Notes: generated by a model not told the origin, from the letters alone. A stretch of DNA of 46,543 bases from Chara braunii (GCA_003427395.1 BFEA01000059.1:734575-781117), one strand, 5' to 3'; shown: positions 10,280 to 23,976, counted from the first letter of the stretch. Made by a program: numbers and translations.

Positions 10280-10344
10280 GGAGACCATCCTATCGATGGA
10301 AGTGTATATGTCGATGTAGTAGTGTATATTTTGGTATTTTGAGG

Positions 10345-10390
<46 letters not shown>

Positions 10391-10452
10391 AAAAAAAAAA
10401 AAAGGAGGAAGTATATATTTCGATGTAGTAGTGTATATATTGATATTATGAG

Positions 10453-10513
<61 letters not shown>

Positions 10514-10562
10514 ATCCGATCAATGGAAGTGAATACTTCGATGTAGTAGTGTATAGTCTGAG

Positions 10563-10622
<60 letters not shown>
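10248..10622. repeat. Microsatellite-bearing tandem modules, series A
   Basis: A module with CGATGTAGTAGTGTATA followed by TTGATATTATGAGG or a variant occurs three times (about 10314, 10419 and 10539). Each time it runs into a dinucleotide array: (GC)n-(GA)n-A-run, (GA)n of about 30 units, and (GA)n of about 29 units. A TG array opens the region. Confidence 0.85.
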
Positions 10623-10625
<3 letters not shown>

Positions 10626-10736
10626 AGAGGGGAGTCTGATTGCTACCAAGTGGAAACTACAGAGGCAAAAAAGAGAGAAAGAGAGTTCAGGGGGGAGTCA
10701 GATTGCCGCCAAGGGGAAACAACAGAGGCAAATAAT

Positions 10737-10811
<75 letters not shown>

Positions 10812-10880
10812 AAGTTCAACGGGGACTCAGATTGTTGCCAACGAGAAACAGTAGAGGCAAAGAATGGGCAATTTAAGTAG
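10623..10880. repeat. Microsatellite-bearing tandem modules, series B
   Basis: A module of about 45 bp (GGGGAGTC, GATTGC, CCAAG, GGAAAC, ACAGAGGCAA) occurs three times, at about 10630, 10692 and 10815. The second and third are separated by (TG)n-(GA)n. Confidence 0.85.
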
Positions 10881-10883
10881 CAA

Positions 10884-11580
10884 AAGGATCCGGTAGCCGA
10901 AACCTCCTAACACTAACAAANNNNNNNNNNNNNNNNNNNNNNNNNNNNNNNNNNNNNNNNNNNNNNNNNNNNNNNNNNNNNNNNNNNNNNNNNNNNNNNN
11001 NNNNNNNNNNNNNNNNNNNNNNNNNNNNNNNNNNNNNNNNNNNNNNNNNNNNNNNNNNNNNNNNNNNNNNNNNNNNNNNNNNNNNNNNNNNNNNNNNNNN
11101 NNNNNNNNNNNNNNNNNNNNNNNNNNNNNNNNNNNNNNNNNNNNNNNNNNNNNNNNNNNNNNNNNNNNNNNNNNNNNNNNNNNNNNNNNNNNNNNNNNNN
11201 NNNNNNNNNNNNNNNNNNNNNNNNNNNNNNNNNNNNNNNNNNNNNNNNNNNNNNNNNNNNNNNNNNNNNNNNNNNNNNNNNNNNNNNNNNNNNNNNNNNN
11301 NNNNNNNNNNNNNNNNNNNNNNNNNNNNNNNNNNNNNNNNNNNNNNNNNNNNNNNNNNNNNNNNNNNNNNNNNNNNNNNNNNNNNNNNNNNNNNNNNNNN
11401 NNNNNNNNNNNNNNNNNNNNNNNNNNNNNNNNNNNNNNNNNNNNNNNNNNNNNNNNNNNNNNNNNNNNNNNNNNNNNNNNNNNNNNNNNNNNNNNNNNNN
11501 NNNNNNNNNNNNNNNNNNNNNNNNNNNNNNNNNNNNNNNNNNNAAGGATCCGGTAGCCGAAACCTCCTAACACTAACAAA
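10884..11580. other. Assembly gap (623 N) with identical 37-bp edges
   Basis: Bases 10921-11543 are all N. The 37 bases before the gap and the 37 bases after it are the same, starting AAGGATCCGGTAGCC and ending CTAACACTAACAAA. Scaffolding has probably placed two ends of the same sequence on either side of a gap that may not exist, or may hide a tandem repeat. Confidence 0.95.
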
Positions 11581-12070
11581 GCAACTGCAGTTATTGTTTG
11601 AGAGAGAGAGAGAGAGTCTCCTTTTTTTTTTGGGGGGGGGGGAGGTATTCTTCAAATACCCCAGTAAGTTGAGAAATATGTTAAAATGTCCCTTAAGAGA
11701 AATGGGCACAGTGGAATGGCCTCTTGGCCTTGAGATGTTTGTGTATGCCCCTGTTAGATGAAGTCCAACTGATGGCTGGGGTGTTTCACAAAATGATTTT
11801 GTGATCGTCCTTCGTTGCAGCGTAACTGCGACGGGTCCACTTGTTTCACTAAAGGAAGTAAGGGGAGAAAAAAAACAATGTTGGGGTACGTGACATTTTG
11901 CGTTGCCATGAGGACCCACTTGGGTCCAGTAGGTGGAACCTTCCCACAGCCTCTGCCTATGTGGACAAGGGTTCGAGAGGCCTACGAGGGACTCCCCCAC
12001 CATCGAAAATTTGACTTCCACGGCCTCACTGAGGGAGGGGTAAGAGTGGGCGTCGACCGGTAGGCGCGGA
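11581..12070. other. Non-coding stretch
   Basis: A short (GA)n and a G-run open the segment (11600-11645). The frames after it match nothing recognisable. Confidence 0.4.
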
Positions 12071-12097
12071 CGGGTCGAGTCTTGCAATTTTCAAATG

Positions 12098-12890
12098 CCA
12101 ACTTTGGTAATTTTTCGTGCTCGGGAAAATTGACAAAGAAATTTGAAATGTTGATATCTTGTTGATTACGATGTGATCTTTCCTTAAAAAAAATGGAAAA
12201 AAATGAAAAAAAAAAAAAAAGTGAGTTGTAAAAAACAAGTTGTTTTCGCCGTGCGAATTCGTTTTATTTTTTAATTTTGCCAGTTTACGATGTGTGGGTG
12301 ATCGGGAAAAATACCTTTAATTTCAACTATATTTCATGCTCATAAGAAAACTTTAAAAATTTTGAGAATTTGAGAGTTTATAGATGTGGTTGGTTTTAAA
12401 AAAAATATTTTTCAAATTCATTTGCCAACTTTGGTAATTTTTCGTGCTCGGAAAAATTGACAAAGAAATTTGAAATGTTGATATCTTGTTGATTACGATG
12501 TGATCTTTCCATAAAAAATATGAAAAAAAATGAAAAAAAAAAAAAAGTGAGTTGTAAAAAACAAGTTGTTTTCGCCGTGCGAAGTCGTTTTATTTTTCTC
12601 TTATACACATCTAGATGTGTATAAGAGACAGGTTGATATCTTGTTGATTACGATGTGATCTTTCCATAAAAAATATGAAAAAAAATGAAAAAAAAAAAAA
12701 AGTGAGTTGTAAAAAACAAGTTGTTTTCGCCGTGCGAAGTCGTTTTATTTTTCAATTTTGCCACTCTACGATGTGTGGGTGGTCGGGAAAAATACCTTTA
12801 ATTTCAACTATATTTCATGCTCATAAGAAAACTTTAAAAATTTTGAGAATTTGAGAGTTTATAGATGTGGTTGGTTTTAAAAAATATATT
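12098..12890. repeat. About 322-bp tandem repeat, second copy split by an adapter artefact
   Basis: Copy one (12098-12419) and copy two (from 12420) both start near TTGCCAACTTTGGTAATTTT and share TGTTGATATCTTGTTGATTA and GTTTTCGCCGTGCGAA. They differ by several substitutions, so two copies are real. Copy two is interrupted at 12597-12631 by an adapter, after which about 120 bases repeat exactly before the copy continues. Confidence 0.8.
12597..12631. other. Tn5/Nextera mate-pair junction adapter (artefact)
   Basis: It contains 16 bases of the reverse mosaic end (TCTCTTATACACATCT) followed by the complete 19-base mosaic end AGATGTGTATAAGAGACAG. This is the circularisation junction of Nextera mate-pair libraries, not biology. 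Bases 12632-12753 repeat 12477-12598. Confidence 0.97.
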
Positions 12891-14671
12891 TTTCAAATTT
12901 TTGAAAATTTGTTTCAATGGCAAGACAAGTTGTGGCGTGAAGTTGGCGCGTTTTTCGCCACTAAGAAAATTCTTCACATTTCGGTATCCCTTGTGAAGTT
13001 GTGCAAACCGGTCCCCCAAAATTTTCAACGTCGGGGAACTAATGGTGTAATGGAAGACCCTAAATGAATAATTGTCAGCCGAAGATGTGTACGAGTGAAA
13101 CTTTGGGGACTATTTCACGCAAACTTGTGCGTTAAGCACAACGAAACAGCTTAGAAGTGGTTGACCTTTGTTTCGATATGCTATAGTCCATGATAACTTA
13201 TTATTAAAGATAGTCAAATAGTTTAGATTGCTAAGGTTATTTATACTATATCGAATCATTAACAAATAAATCCAAAAGGTATGTATGAGAAATACGAGTT
13301 GCAATGTGTTTATGTAAACTTGTCAAAAATCCTCCGACGATAGCACAATTAGCGGAACTTCTTCCAGAAGCATGTTGTTGAAAATATTGTATTTTTGTGT
13401 CAGTTACTATGAGCAGATCCTCCTCTTTAATTTATCGCTTCTTCTGCAAGTTTTGTTGTGGGATTACGTTTGAAAAGACATTAGAAAACACATTTTAATT
13501 ATCTATGATGAAAAGAGAATCGGTGTCAAACCAATAAATGTGATTGTTTTTATGTCGATCATTAGGTTGAAAATTTTTCCTCTGAGATGTGTTACATCCA
13601 GATTAATGTTTATTATAAAGAGTTGTCAAAATGTTCGACCAAGCTGATTAAAAAATGAGTTGGAAATGTATTAAAGTATGTTCCCACCGCTGCAATCTCC
13701 ATACCGTCGGACATATTTTTTGAAAAACATAAGCAGTTTGTTATGGAATGAGAGTTGCGAAAGATGGAGAAGGCCTTTCCGAAAAAGAAATCAGCCACTT
13801 TCAGAAGAGGAAGTAGTAGAATAATGTCACTGACCTCATAGTATCTTCAAGATACTTCAACATAGATACAAATTATGCCGGTTATTGTTATATAGGATAA
13901 ATGATATTTAATTCATTTTGCAGTAGGGGCAACTCCCCACTAATAGATGGAGTATTTGATCGGGGGACCAGTTGGAAGGACTCTCTTGTTACCTCATAAG
14001 GCAGAACCCCCAAGAGCCCCAACGTGAAGTTTCAAAACCTGTGTAGCAAACCGAACATGTTTGGAGCTTTTTCGAATCGGGTGTGCGGTTGAACGCCACC
14101 CGAACATGTTCAGCAAAACATATTAAAAAAAAAAAAAAAAATTAGGTTTTTGATTTTTAACTTGAGTTTGGTTAAGCATTTGAGCATACCTCCCGGACAA
14201 AAGTTGTTTGGATTATTATTTTAGGTAATATATATATATATATATTTGATTATTTATTTATTTATTTATTTTTAATATTTTCATGTTCATATTCGGAGGG
14301 TTTTGGTGCTCGTTCGTGTCCGGTCGCGAACGATCGGGTTCGATCATTATGAACCCGAACACGATGCTACACAGTTCAAACAGAAAATAAAAATAAAAAA
14401 GTTCATATTTTATAGTGGCCCCTTCAACAAATAATGAGTTGGTTGTTGCCTTCTCAGGCCATACTCACATTGAGATCGTCCTATTTTATTTCATTTTGTT
14501 TTTCAGTGGTTCAAACTTGGGGGAAACTTTTCTCTTCCCTCATTACTCTCACCACACCATCAACCAATATAATTGTGTGTTATGCATATGTAATTATTGA
14601 TAAGCAGGCTAGAGTTTGGATTATGAAAATAACGTACCCCCTCAAAGTGGAGTTTGTTTTTGCCTGTGGAT

Positions 14672-15017
14672 GTATCGTTGCATGTTGTTTGCTCCCCTAA
14701 CTTTTATTTATTTATAAGTATTATTTATGATTGAAATAATAGGAGGCCGCCAGTACATGAGAATTATGGTGACCAAAGGGCGTAAGGTAAAACAACCCAC
14801 AAAAAAACTTCGGTGATGGTAATATCTGTCTCTTATACACATCTAGATGTGTATAAGAGACAGGTATCGTTGCATGTTGTTTGCTCCCCTAACTTTTATT
14901 TATTTATAAGTATTATTTATGATTGAAATAATAGGAGGCCGCCAGTACATGAGAATTATGGTGACCAAAGGGCGTAAGGTAAAACAACCCACAAAAAAAC
15001 TTCGGTGATGGTAATAT
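14672..15017. repeat. 154-bp exact duplication around an adapter (artefact)
   Basis: Bases 14672-14825 and 14864-15017 are identical and sit on either side of the junction adapter. The duplication should be counted once in the real genome. Confidence 0.95.
14826..14863. other. Complete 38-bp Nextera junction adapter (artefact)
   Basis: CTGTCTCTTATACACATCT is followed directly by AGATGTGTATAAGAGACAG, the palindromic joint of two Tn5 mosaic ends. Confidence 0.99.
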
Positions 15018-18000
15018 GATTCACTGAAAATTTTTAAGGATTTAGGTATAAAGCAATTGCATTTCATTGCCAATTTAGTACATTTTAGTCATGCGTCAAA
15101 GTGTGTATCAAGGCACCCTACCGAAGTTTGCCATATATTTGAAAAAAGGTTAGTGTGTTTGGGGTGCAACATTTATGGGTTCGTAACTCGATCTAAGGCC
15201 ATGTGAGATGAAGGGTCATCGGTAAAGAAATACAATGAGTGTCCGATATTGATAAAAAAACGTATTGAGATGCTAAGAGGGAAAAACATCTTTAAATGTG
15301 GTTAGATTGTCAAATATGGAAGTGTTTCAATTCGTTAAACCACAGACTGGCTTGAGACGCCTATGACAAAAAAGTTGGCAGGAGAAGGTAATACATGTAT
15401 GTTAACGATTTATATTTTTTTAACGTGGCGGAAATCCGTATTGAAAATATAAACTAAAAATCATTGGTTAGTTGTAGCAGCATCAACCATAATCATACCA
15501 TTATGATTTCCCCAAATATGGATATCCAGAAACTGGATAACGGGTCCGGACTCGTGTTTGGATTAATTTGGACGTTCGGTAATCCGATCCTCGATCTGGA
15601 CAACCGACGATATGGACTGGGAAAACCTTATTATAAATGTACAGGTCCTGTTATCTGGATTAAAAAATAAAAATGAAAAAATCAGACACATGATTCTGGT
15701 TGTATTATCTGACAGATATTTGACACAGTCGGAGCTTAATAAGTAGGTGCAAAGCACAAAAAGTTGTAATGGGATATCTCACAAGTACCCAACTTTATGT
15801 CGTGAAATGAACGACACAAAATCAAGGCTATTGGGTTAGGCGTAAAGCACACGGAAAATATATTGAAGAATGATACACCCGAGACTCATCCTCCGTCGCA
15901 CCACTACGAAGGAATTCGTAGAACGACTTTAAAAGTATGGATTTGTAAGACATACTTACAAAGGTTATATCCTTCTTATGATTCCGATAGATACATTGTG
16001 ACACATGCATACAAATGCACGCAACACTGCACAAATCGTCAAATATATTTCAAAACTCAAATTGTCAACATACAATCGTTAAATAATAAACTTTTATCAA
16101 ACGTTTAAAAATATGATATTTGATAACCGGTCTGATTTAGTGCACTGTTGCACGCCTGATTCGACCCCCAATCTCCCTTTACTAGTGTGATTGTTTGCGT
16201 CGCTTTTCGCAATGAAGAGCCGGTTCATAGGCATTGCGGTCTTTCTTCTCGACTGCATTCTTATCCACCCATCACTTTTCTCCATTGCTCAAGTCTCCTC
16301 CGCAACTTTCGTTGTGCGTAGGGCAGACGGTTGCAAAAAGAGCTACAAAGTTTGAAATGACCTCTTCCCGTTGGTGTCATCCAACAACCAGTTCTCCTTG
16401 GCCCGCATAAGTTCTTTCGGGATTGCAAGTACAGACCCTTCATGGGCCGGTCCGGTTGGCCCAAAGGGTCACAAAAAAATGCACCAACAATATTCGGAGG
16501 TCCATCAGACACTAGAAACTCGCATGGGGATCGTATTTTATTTTTTTATTTTTTTTAAAAACGACCTAACGAGATACCGGATCCGGATATCCATACCGGA
16601 CCGTCTGGATCCCGATCCAAACGTCCGGTAAACAATCATGGTTCATACGTTTTTACTATTTTTATAATGATAATTTACTATAATAGATTTGATTGAAATT
16701 TTAATATTTGCATTATTATTTTTTTAATTGTCTTTTAATTGTCATTTACCTTGAACGATGTTCCCATCATCTGTGTTACCTTAAACCCTTGTTGCGACAA
16801 TTTTATTGCCCGATGGCACCAAATTTTTTAGACATCATTTATAGTTTTTATTTTTCAAATTATGGTTCATTATTCATATTATTCGAAATAAATCTTAATG
16901 TTGTTAGTAGTTTGTTCCCTCTTTTTTAACCTTGTTTCTCACTTAGCCTTCTCGTTTTGCTTTCTCTTTATCCTTCTCCTCCCTTTCCTACTTTGACTGC
17001 TTGTTATTAGTAGTTGTTATTTTTTTTTTAAACCTTATTCCCCAATTAATTTTCTCGGAGGTTCTTGTAAGTCATTCACGTTTTTTATGCTCACAAGACA
17101 TTTGTGTAAATAGTGTTTTTGTTTAAATGATGATGCCTTTTAAAACAAAAGAAATAAAGTGAATCGTCCTACCGTAATATTTATAACATAGGAATGATTA
17201 GGGTCATTTTTTAATGCCTATCGCCTTAGTTACAATGAAAAGGCTTATAATATGTTATAGTGTGTTCGAACATGTAGTTCAACGGTGTACGAAGTTTTAG
17301 GCTTGTACATGCACCACCATTTGTTTGATTATGACTCACTCGGCCTTATTATTGTTGGTCGTACACATACCAATTTATTGTTTGTAGAATTGTTATTATT
17401 GACCTTCACGTTTACTCGTTTGTTAACCCTTGACCATTAATGGTTCATGGTAACTTCATATATGTCAAAACACACTTATGTCTACTATGCTAAGTGCTTA
17501 GTGCTTTTGAATACAACACTTTTATTTGATGTTTTGTTGTATAGTTTAATCCTTTTTAGTTTATAAAGATGTTTGATTTCATCATTTTTTAAATGTATAT
17601 ACTTTCTAACATAGTTTATCACACTTTATCTATAACACAACAATTATCATTTTTATTACTATAGTATTTTGAACGATAATTTTATGAAGTTAGTCTTTAA
17701 TTGTTTGCTTTTTTGTAATTAGTGGGATGATACAATTGTTTTTGGGTATAATAAAATTCTTATTGTTGTTTATATCAAGTATCATTTTGATTTAACTATC
17801 TCAACAATGCTATAACAAAAATAAACAATTCATTATTGGCGATCATTTGTTGTAACTATTTCAAAACCTTATATTATTTTTTATTATAATGATTTTTTTT
17901 ATACGGATTTTTAATGTTATTTATCTGTGTTAAGCCTCTTTTTTTCTTACTTTATTTTGAAGGTTAAGTCTCATCTTATTTTTTGGTTTTGTTTATTTTA

Positions 18001-18516
18001 TATTTGTTAGGTTTTGTTTTTATATGTATTTCCTTTCTTGTTTTATCATCTTCAAGTTTTGTTTCTACTACTTATAATTTATTGCTTAATTAAGAACAAT
18101 TTTTTTTTTCATACAAATTTCTTACGTTTTTTTTTCTTCTCGCAATGGACAATTTATTTAATTAAAGTCAATGTTACCCACCTGGACGTTTGGTGGGGCG
18201 GGGGTGGACCCCTCCCCGAATGTCCGGATGTTTGGGCCCTGACCGACTATTGATTCGGAGCCCATCACACTTTATATCGAGACCTTTTTTTCTTTTTCTT
18301 TTTTTGGTCAACGCCCAAACCATACTTACCTTCCAACTTATTTTTTATTATGTTTCGTAAAGCAAAAAACTAAAAATCGTAAAAGATAAGGTGGTAAAAA
18401 ATTTTGGAATTTTTCCTCATTGTGGTCTCCCTTTCAAAAATACTTGGTAAATAATGATTGATTAATTCATTGGTTAGCGACCCGTCGCAACCAACCAATC
18501 AATCAATAAATGAGCC

Positions 18517-18790
18517 ACCTCTGTTACCAGAGTGGTCCGGGGGCACTTGCCCGGTCGGGCAAAAACAAATAATAATAATAATTTTTTTTTCTTTTTTTTT
18601 TTTGTCTTAAATTTGGTATAAACTTTTGATGTGACCTTGAGGCAAAAGTTGTTCAGTTTATTTTTCTGCATAACATAATTGTTTTCTGGATTTTTTCGAG
18701 GACTTTGTTTTTTTTGGGGGGGGGACCTTCTCCGGTCCTTGCACGGGCTGGCCACCAAGGACCCGGGCGGCTTGGTAACCTACTCAATTA
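18517..18790. repeat. Dispersed repeat copy (related to 42.3 and 43.2 kb)
   Basis: It carries GTTACCAGAGTGGTC and CACTTGCCCGG, then GAGGCAAAAGTTGTTC, CATAACATAATT and an ACCTT..CGGTCCTTGC segment. The same words occur in the same relative order at 42296-42345 and 43150-43290. No coding capacity is seen. It may be a non-autonomous transposon. Confidence 0.65.
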
Positions 18791-18900
18791 CTCAATAACG
18801 AGGTTTTTTATTTTTTATTTTTATTTTTATTGATTGGTTGACTTGTGTTGGGGGGTCGCCCCTCCCCCTTCCACGACAATCTATTAAACACATATAAACA

Positions 18901-18901
<1 letters not shown>

Positions 18902-18945
<44 letters not shown>

Positions 18946-18978
18946 ACACACACACACACACACATACACACACACACG
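18902..18978. repeat. (CA)n microsatellite
   Basis: About 38 CA units with a few CATACA interruptions. Confidence 0.95.
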
Positions 18979-21900
18979 AGCGAGTAATATAAACATTTTT
19001 TTTTTTAACTTTGTTGTGTGGTTGATTGATTGATTGGTTGTAAGGGGGTCCCCCTCTCCCTGATAGGAGGACTTGCACTCTCTTGCAAATTTTATTTTTT
19101 TGCCCTAAATATACAACGATATATAACACTATGTTCGCAATACATTTTCAATGAAAAAAAAAAAAACAATTAAAAGAAAAAATAGAAAAAGTTTGGAGTT
19201 GGGCCGAATGTCAGTCAGAGGGAGGTCGTGTTTATCATGCCTAACCGAAATTTGATAACCCTGCTTTAAACGTATTTTTTTATTCGATATGTTTTTATAT
19301 TTTATTCATATGCTAATTCATTATTATCCACAATTTAATGTCGTGTCATCTTGTACAGAGCGTGGTGTAAAATATGTTAACCCACCACAATTCTAGCATT
19401 TAGCGTATAAACATTTCGTACAAAGAGTGGAGGTTGTAAAACATTAATCGTCTGCCCATTACGTATGGAAATTAGATAATGTAAATATAAATATATAGAT
19501 GGAAACATAAATGCGTAATTCGTTACAAATTTCAATAAGCTATAAAATCACTACCATTGTATTCTACAAATAGATCACAAACTTTATTCGAAAGGTACAC
19601 CTATAGGGAGTATATAACAACGAGGGGATCGATTGTTCACCGGTTCCACTGTATGCTCTCTGTGTTGAATTGAGTACGTAGTGCGCTTCTAATGATGTTA
19701 CCACTTTGTGTACTTGTTTCCTCAATGTCCTGGCATATATGATTTTCGACGTCGTTATACGAGGGAAAACATTATGCGATCTTGTAGTGGATCGACCTTG
19801 CCGAACACGTCCGTGCAGTTATCCCACCAGCATCTCACGTTCATGAGTATTCCGTTCAGTTGCATATCAGAGACACGGTCGGGGTTCAACCAAGGGCTGG
19901 CTATTCCCAGTGATCCCCTTTTACGACGAGCTTGAGTCTTCGCAGCGAGTGCTTCACTACGAGTATCTTAAACGACGTTGAATTAGTTAAGGACACTTCT
20001 TCGTGTGTTGTACGCTCGACGAATGAGACGAAGCAGGGCGCTAACCAGACTTCTAAGGCTTCTGCTTTGACATGCATCGATATTCATAACCTAAGGAGCG
20101 CTAGCTAGGAAGAATTTCAGGCCAATAGCCTATTCAACAGTCTCATGAAATGCATAAATATATGGATTGCTGCCTATAAGAAGTTAGCACCTAATCCTCA
20201 ATATAGAAAACCATGTTGTTTTGCTTCAGTATAAAAAAACTACCCGTAGTGATTATTTTATCAAAATATAGTTGTAGGAGGATAAGGTATATGCTAAGAA
20301 AATAAATGAATAGAAAATGTAGCTTACGTTGAAGGATACAGTCTCTCGATATAAAAAATAAACTTTCATGAAAAATATCATTGTTGGTTGAAAATTAGTT
20401 ACCAAGAAACCTCGCGGGTACCGGTAGTCCCCCTGACGTCGGAAACCTTAGGGCTACTGGTAGTATAAAGTGGAAAACCGGTCGGGCCTGAAAAAATAAA
20501 ATTTGCAGAAATGCACAAAATCGGCGCTGCGAATATTTGTATTTTTTATTCAAAGATCACGATCTAATCTGCGAAGCCTCAAATTTTCAGACCGTTTGAT
20601 TAATCCTTCTTAGGACAAAAATCGGCAAAGTTGTCGCTTGCAAATAGTGGGATAGGGTCCGCCTGTGACGAACGATGGTCGCTGCCCCTCCGTACAACTT
20701 CACCCTAGCTCACCAGGCCGAGGGGTTTCAACTACTGGGGGGACTGATTGTTTAATAGAGTAATGGATCATTCTTCAAAGTTTGAGGAAAAATATTATTT
20801 ACACAACTAATAATGATGATTAATTTGAATAATAAGCAGTGCTAATTATGAGTTTTAAGTATTTTTTGTATTCCCTATTATGTTAACTTTGTGCCTTATA
20901 TAATTGGTAAACTAATTCATAATCTCACTAACGAATTCATGATACATTTAATAATTTTTAATTATAAGTTTAATATCGACGTAGTTTATATTATAAAACT
21001 AGTTATTGAAACACCTCAAATTCAATGTATGGACTAAAGATGTATCGACATGATAACTTATTGTATACACGCTAACAACAAATTAATCCAATAAATAATT
21101 AATGTGAAAAAACTTATGAGTTAGTTGTACAAGTATATGTAGAAAACATATTGAGTTTAGATTAACCTAGTTGTTATAAAAATCCTTATACGTCACTGCT
21201 TTGTTGAGTTAAAATGAGTCATGACTTTATATCGATGAATTTAAAGAGCGTCCAGATAGGGGCGATAAAAAAATTGTAGATTCTCAAAGTTTGTGGGGAG
21301 AGTTGGTGGTTACTGGTATTAATGATCACTATAAAAATAACACATGTGATCATCATGATAAATGCAAAAAAATAATAATAAATAAATAAATTGTGAATTA
21401 ACATTTATTTTGAATATAATACCTCATTGAAAGTGTATTGACGTCAAAACTGGTTGATATTATGTTAAAATATATTTTAGAAACAATTGCATTGGTGGAC
21501 AGTTGCATGACATATCGTACATATGATAAACATGTAATTTGTTTCAGTGTATTCAGATAAAATATGAAATATGGTGATATTTTGTTATTTATTTTCTTCG
21601 TCTTGACCACAACTAACATATTGTTTGTCATCGCTCTTTTTGTATATGAGAGCGTAATGTTTTATTAGAGACACCAAATGTGAACGTATCGAAACTAGCA
21701 TGTCATACTAAATGTATTGGGAACAAATAATGGTTCAAATTGACTCGTATGTGATACTAAAAGATTAATATCATGCTTGCGGCGCGTAAGTATAAATAAA
21801 TAAAATAAACAAACAAATGGTAAGTGTAAATTATTCTATAGTATATAAAAACTTACAAAGGTGAAGTGCGCCTGCGCAATACGTTGAGCGGTGCACTAAT

Positions 21901-22184
21901 CCCAGGTGAGCGTGCGCAAAAAAAAAACAACCAACCGTGATGTGTGTATACACGAGAGAGAAAAAAAAAGAGAGAGAGAGAGCATAGCCCTTTCATATTA
22001 TTCATACACCCCCTGCCAGTACTTTAAAAGGTCTTATCGACAGGAGCGGGGTGTCATTGAAAGGGGCGTCACTGGACTTGTAGTAAGGAGGAAGCAGACC
22101 AGCTACATATGGTGTAGCTTCAATTTTAGGTCCGTGTTTCAATAGTTATGAGTTATAGACTTACTAACTCGGCATGTGATTTTA

Positions 22185-22512
22185 AGGGTTTCACTCCACT
22201 ACTCACCAAATGTGCAAATCTAGAATGAATCTTCTCCTAGAAACTGAATCCATACAGACCATACGTTTTTATTTTCTGCAAGTGTTGATGAGTGAAGCCA
22301 GGCTCTTAGGGTCACTGCACGCAAGTAAGAAAAGGAAAAAAAAAAAAACGAGACAAGTACTGTATGTGCAAGACTATAATGAATCTTCTCATAGAAATTG
22401 GAATCATACAAGTCATCCGTTTTTCTTTTTGCAAGTGTTGATGAGTGTAGCGTGGTCCTTATGGCCACTGCACGTACGAGAAGGAAAAAAAAAAAAAATG
22501 AGACAACTACTG
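22185..22512. repeat. Tandem repeat of about 160 bp related to the MITE family
   Basis: It opens with TCACTCCACTACTCACC and AAATGTGCAAA, resembling the left end of the MITE at 40923. Two units follow (from about 22209 and 22364). Each has GAATCTTCTC.TAGAAA, CGTTTTT, TTGCAAGTGTTGATGAGTG, CCACTGCACG or TCACTGCACG, and an A-run. A right inverted end is not evident. Confidence 0.65.
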
Positions 22513-23787
22513 GAGTGTTTATGGTATGTTCGCAACCCAATACTTTTGGAACAGACCTGGATCCGAATCTGGGATATATTGCTGGCCTACTCGTGGTCTT
22601 CCAGCAGTCCAATGCACATCCTTCGAAAAACATGGAAACCCTGCTAATTACTTGCACGGTACTTTTTAGAAAGGGTAATACAATCAATGAGTAGTACGAC
22701 GAGGCCCCAAAATATTATCTTTTTGTGCACTTACCCTTTTTAAAAGGGAGGGACACTTATGGGTATGACGACATACCCTTTCTGATTTTTTTATTTAGTA
22801 TAATTTTTTAAACGCGTCGCATCACGAACGCGCGCATGTGTGCGCATGTGCGGTGCAATGCACGTGCATAACTTGCGCGAATGTGATGCACCGCAACTAT
22901 GGTTAATATATTATTTAATTTTTATTTTATTTTATATTGTTCTTGTTTCTATGAACATGTTGCCATCCAATACTTGCATGACACACGCGATATTTCAAAT
23001 AATTTTAAGATATTTACAAAATAATATTTTTGTTAAACCACTAGTACCTTTGGCGCGTTGAAAAATAGCGGGCCTCCGGTGGGCCACCGACCTTTTCGGA
23101 GGCCGAAACGAAACGACGACCGTCGATCACAATTATCAATGGAAGTCGTCGTCGGACCCGACCTCCGCATCTTTAAGAGTTTGGGAAAACAGTCAGTTTT
23201 TTTAATTTTCCCACACGAAAAATATACTAGTGGTTAAAAAAACTGGATAACATACTTAGTATACAAATAATAAATAATGGTCTCAGTACAGTCAAACGAG
23301 ATAAATAAACAAGGAATATCACATTTCCATAACGATACCTACAATATAAATGTCACCTCACTTCTAATTTTTTTTTTTTCATGTCGCAAAGAGGTTGAGC
23401 ATTGATCACCGAATAGACTCGACAATTAGCATTCTATGTATTGGTGGTATAAACTTGAAAACTAATACTGTGTTAAGTCAAATTTGTATAATAATGATGA
23501 TATATAAGTATATAAATAAAAATATTATTTTTATTTTTATTTTTCTTGAGATGTTAGATGGTGTCAATGCACCCTGTAGACTTGAAATCAACAAAAAAAA
23601 TGAAGTTCCGAGACCGATTATATATATATATATAGATAGAGAGAGAGAGAGAGAGAGTGTGTGGCTTAAAACACCCTGCCCACTATTTTTTAACGACTAT
23701 CCAATTTATTTATCGATTGGATATAGCCTCTGGATAATTAAAGGGGGAAAAAATACAAAAATGTATGGGTGCGTTTGTGTTCTGTTT

Positions 23788-23791
23788 GTGT

Positions 23792-23854
<63 letters not shown>
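23788..23854. repeat. (TG)n microsatellite
   Basis: About 33 TG units. Confidence 0.95.
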
Positions 23855-23855
<1 letters not shown>

Positions 23856-23914
23856 AATGCACTATTTGTGTTCCTTCTGATCATACATTCCATGGCATAT
23901 TTATATTTCTGTGT

Positions 23915-23915
<1 letters not shown>

Positions 23916-23976
<61 letters not shown>
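23916..23976. repeat. T61 homopolymer
   Basis: An uninterrupted run of about 61 T. The length is likely to be approximate in any assembly. Confidence 0.95.

Noticed and set aside
10827-12087. Minus-strand frames of 250 and 404 codons
   Set aside because: Most of their length is the N gap translated as unknown residues.
12597-12631. Palindrome TCTTATACACATCTAGATGT as a biological inverted repeat
   Set aside because: It is the Tn5 mosaic-end junction used in library preparation.
22270-22460. TTGATGAGTG words resembling the hammerhead CTGATGA
   Set aside because: The first base of the core is wrong and no stem II plus GAAA arrangement follows.
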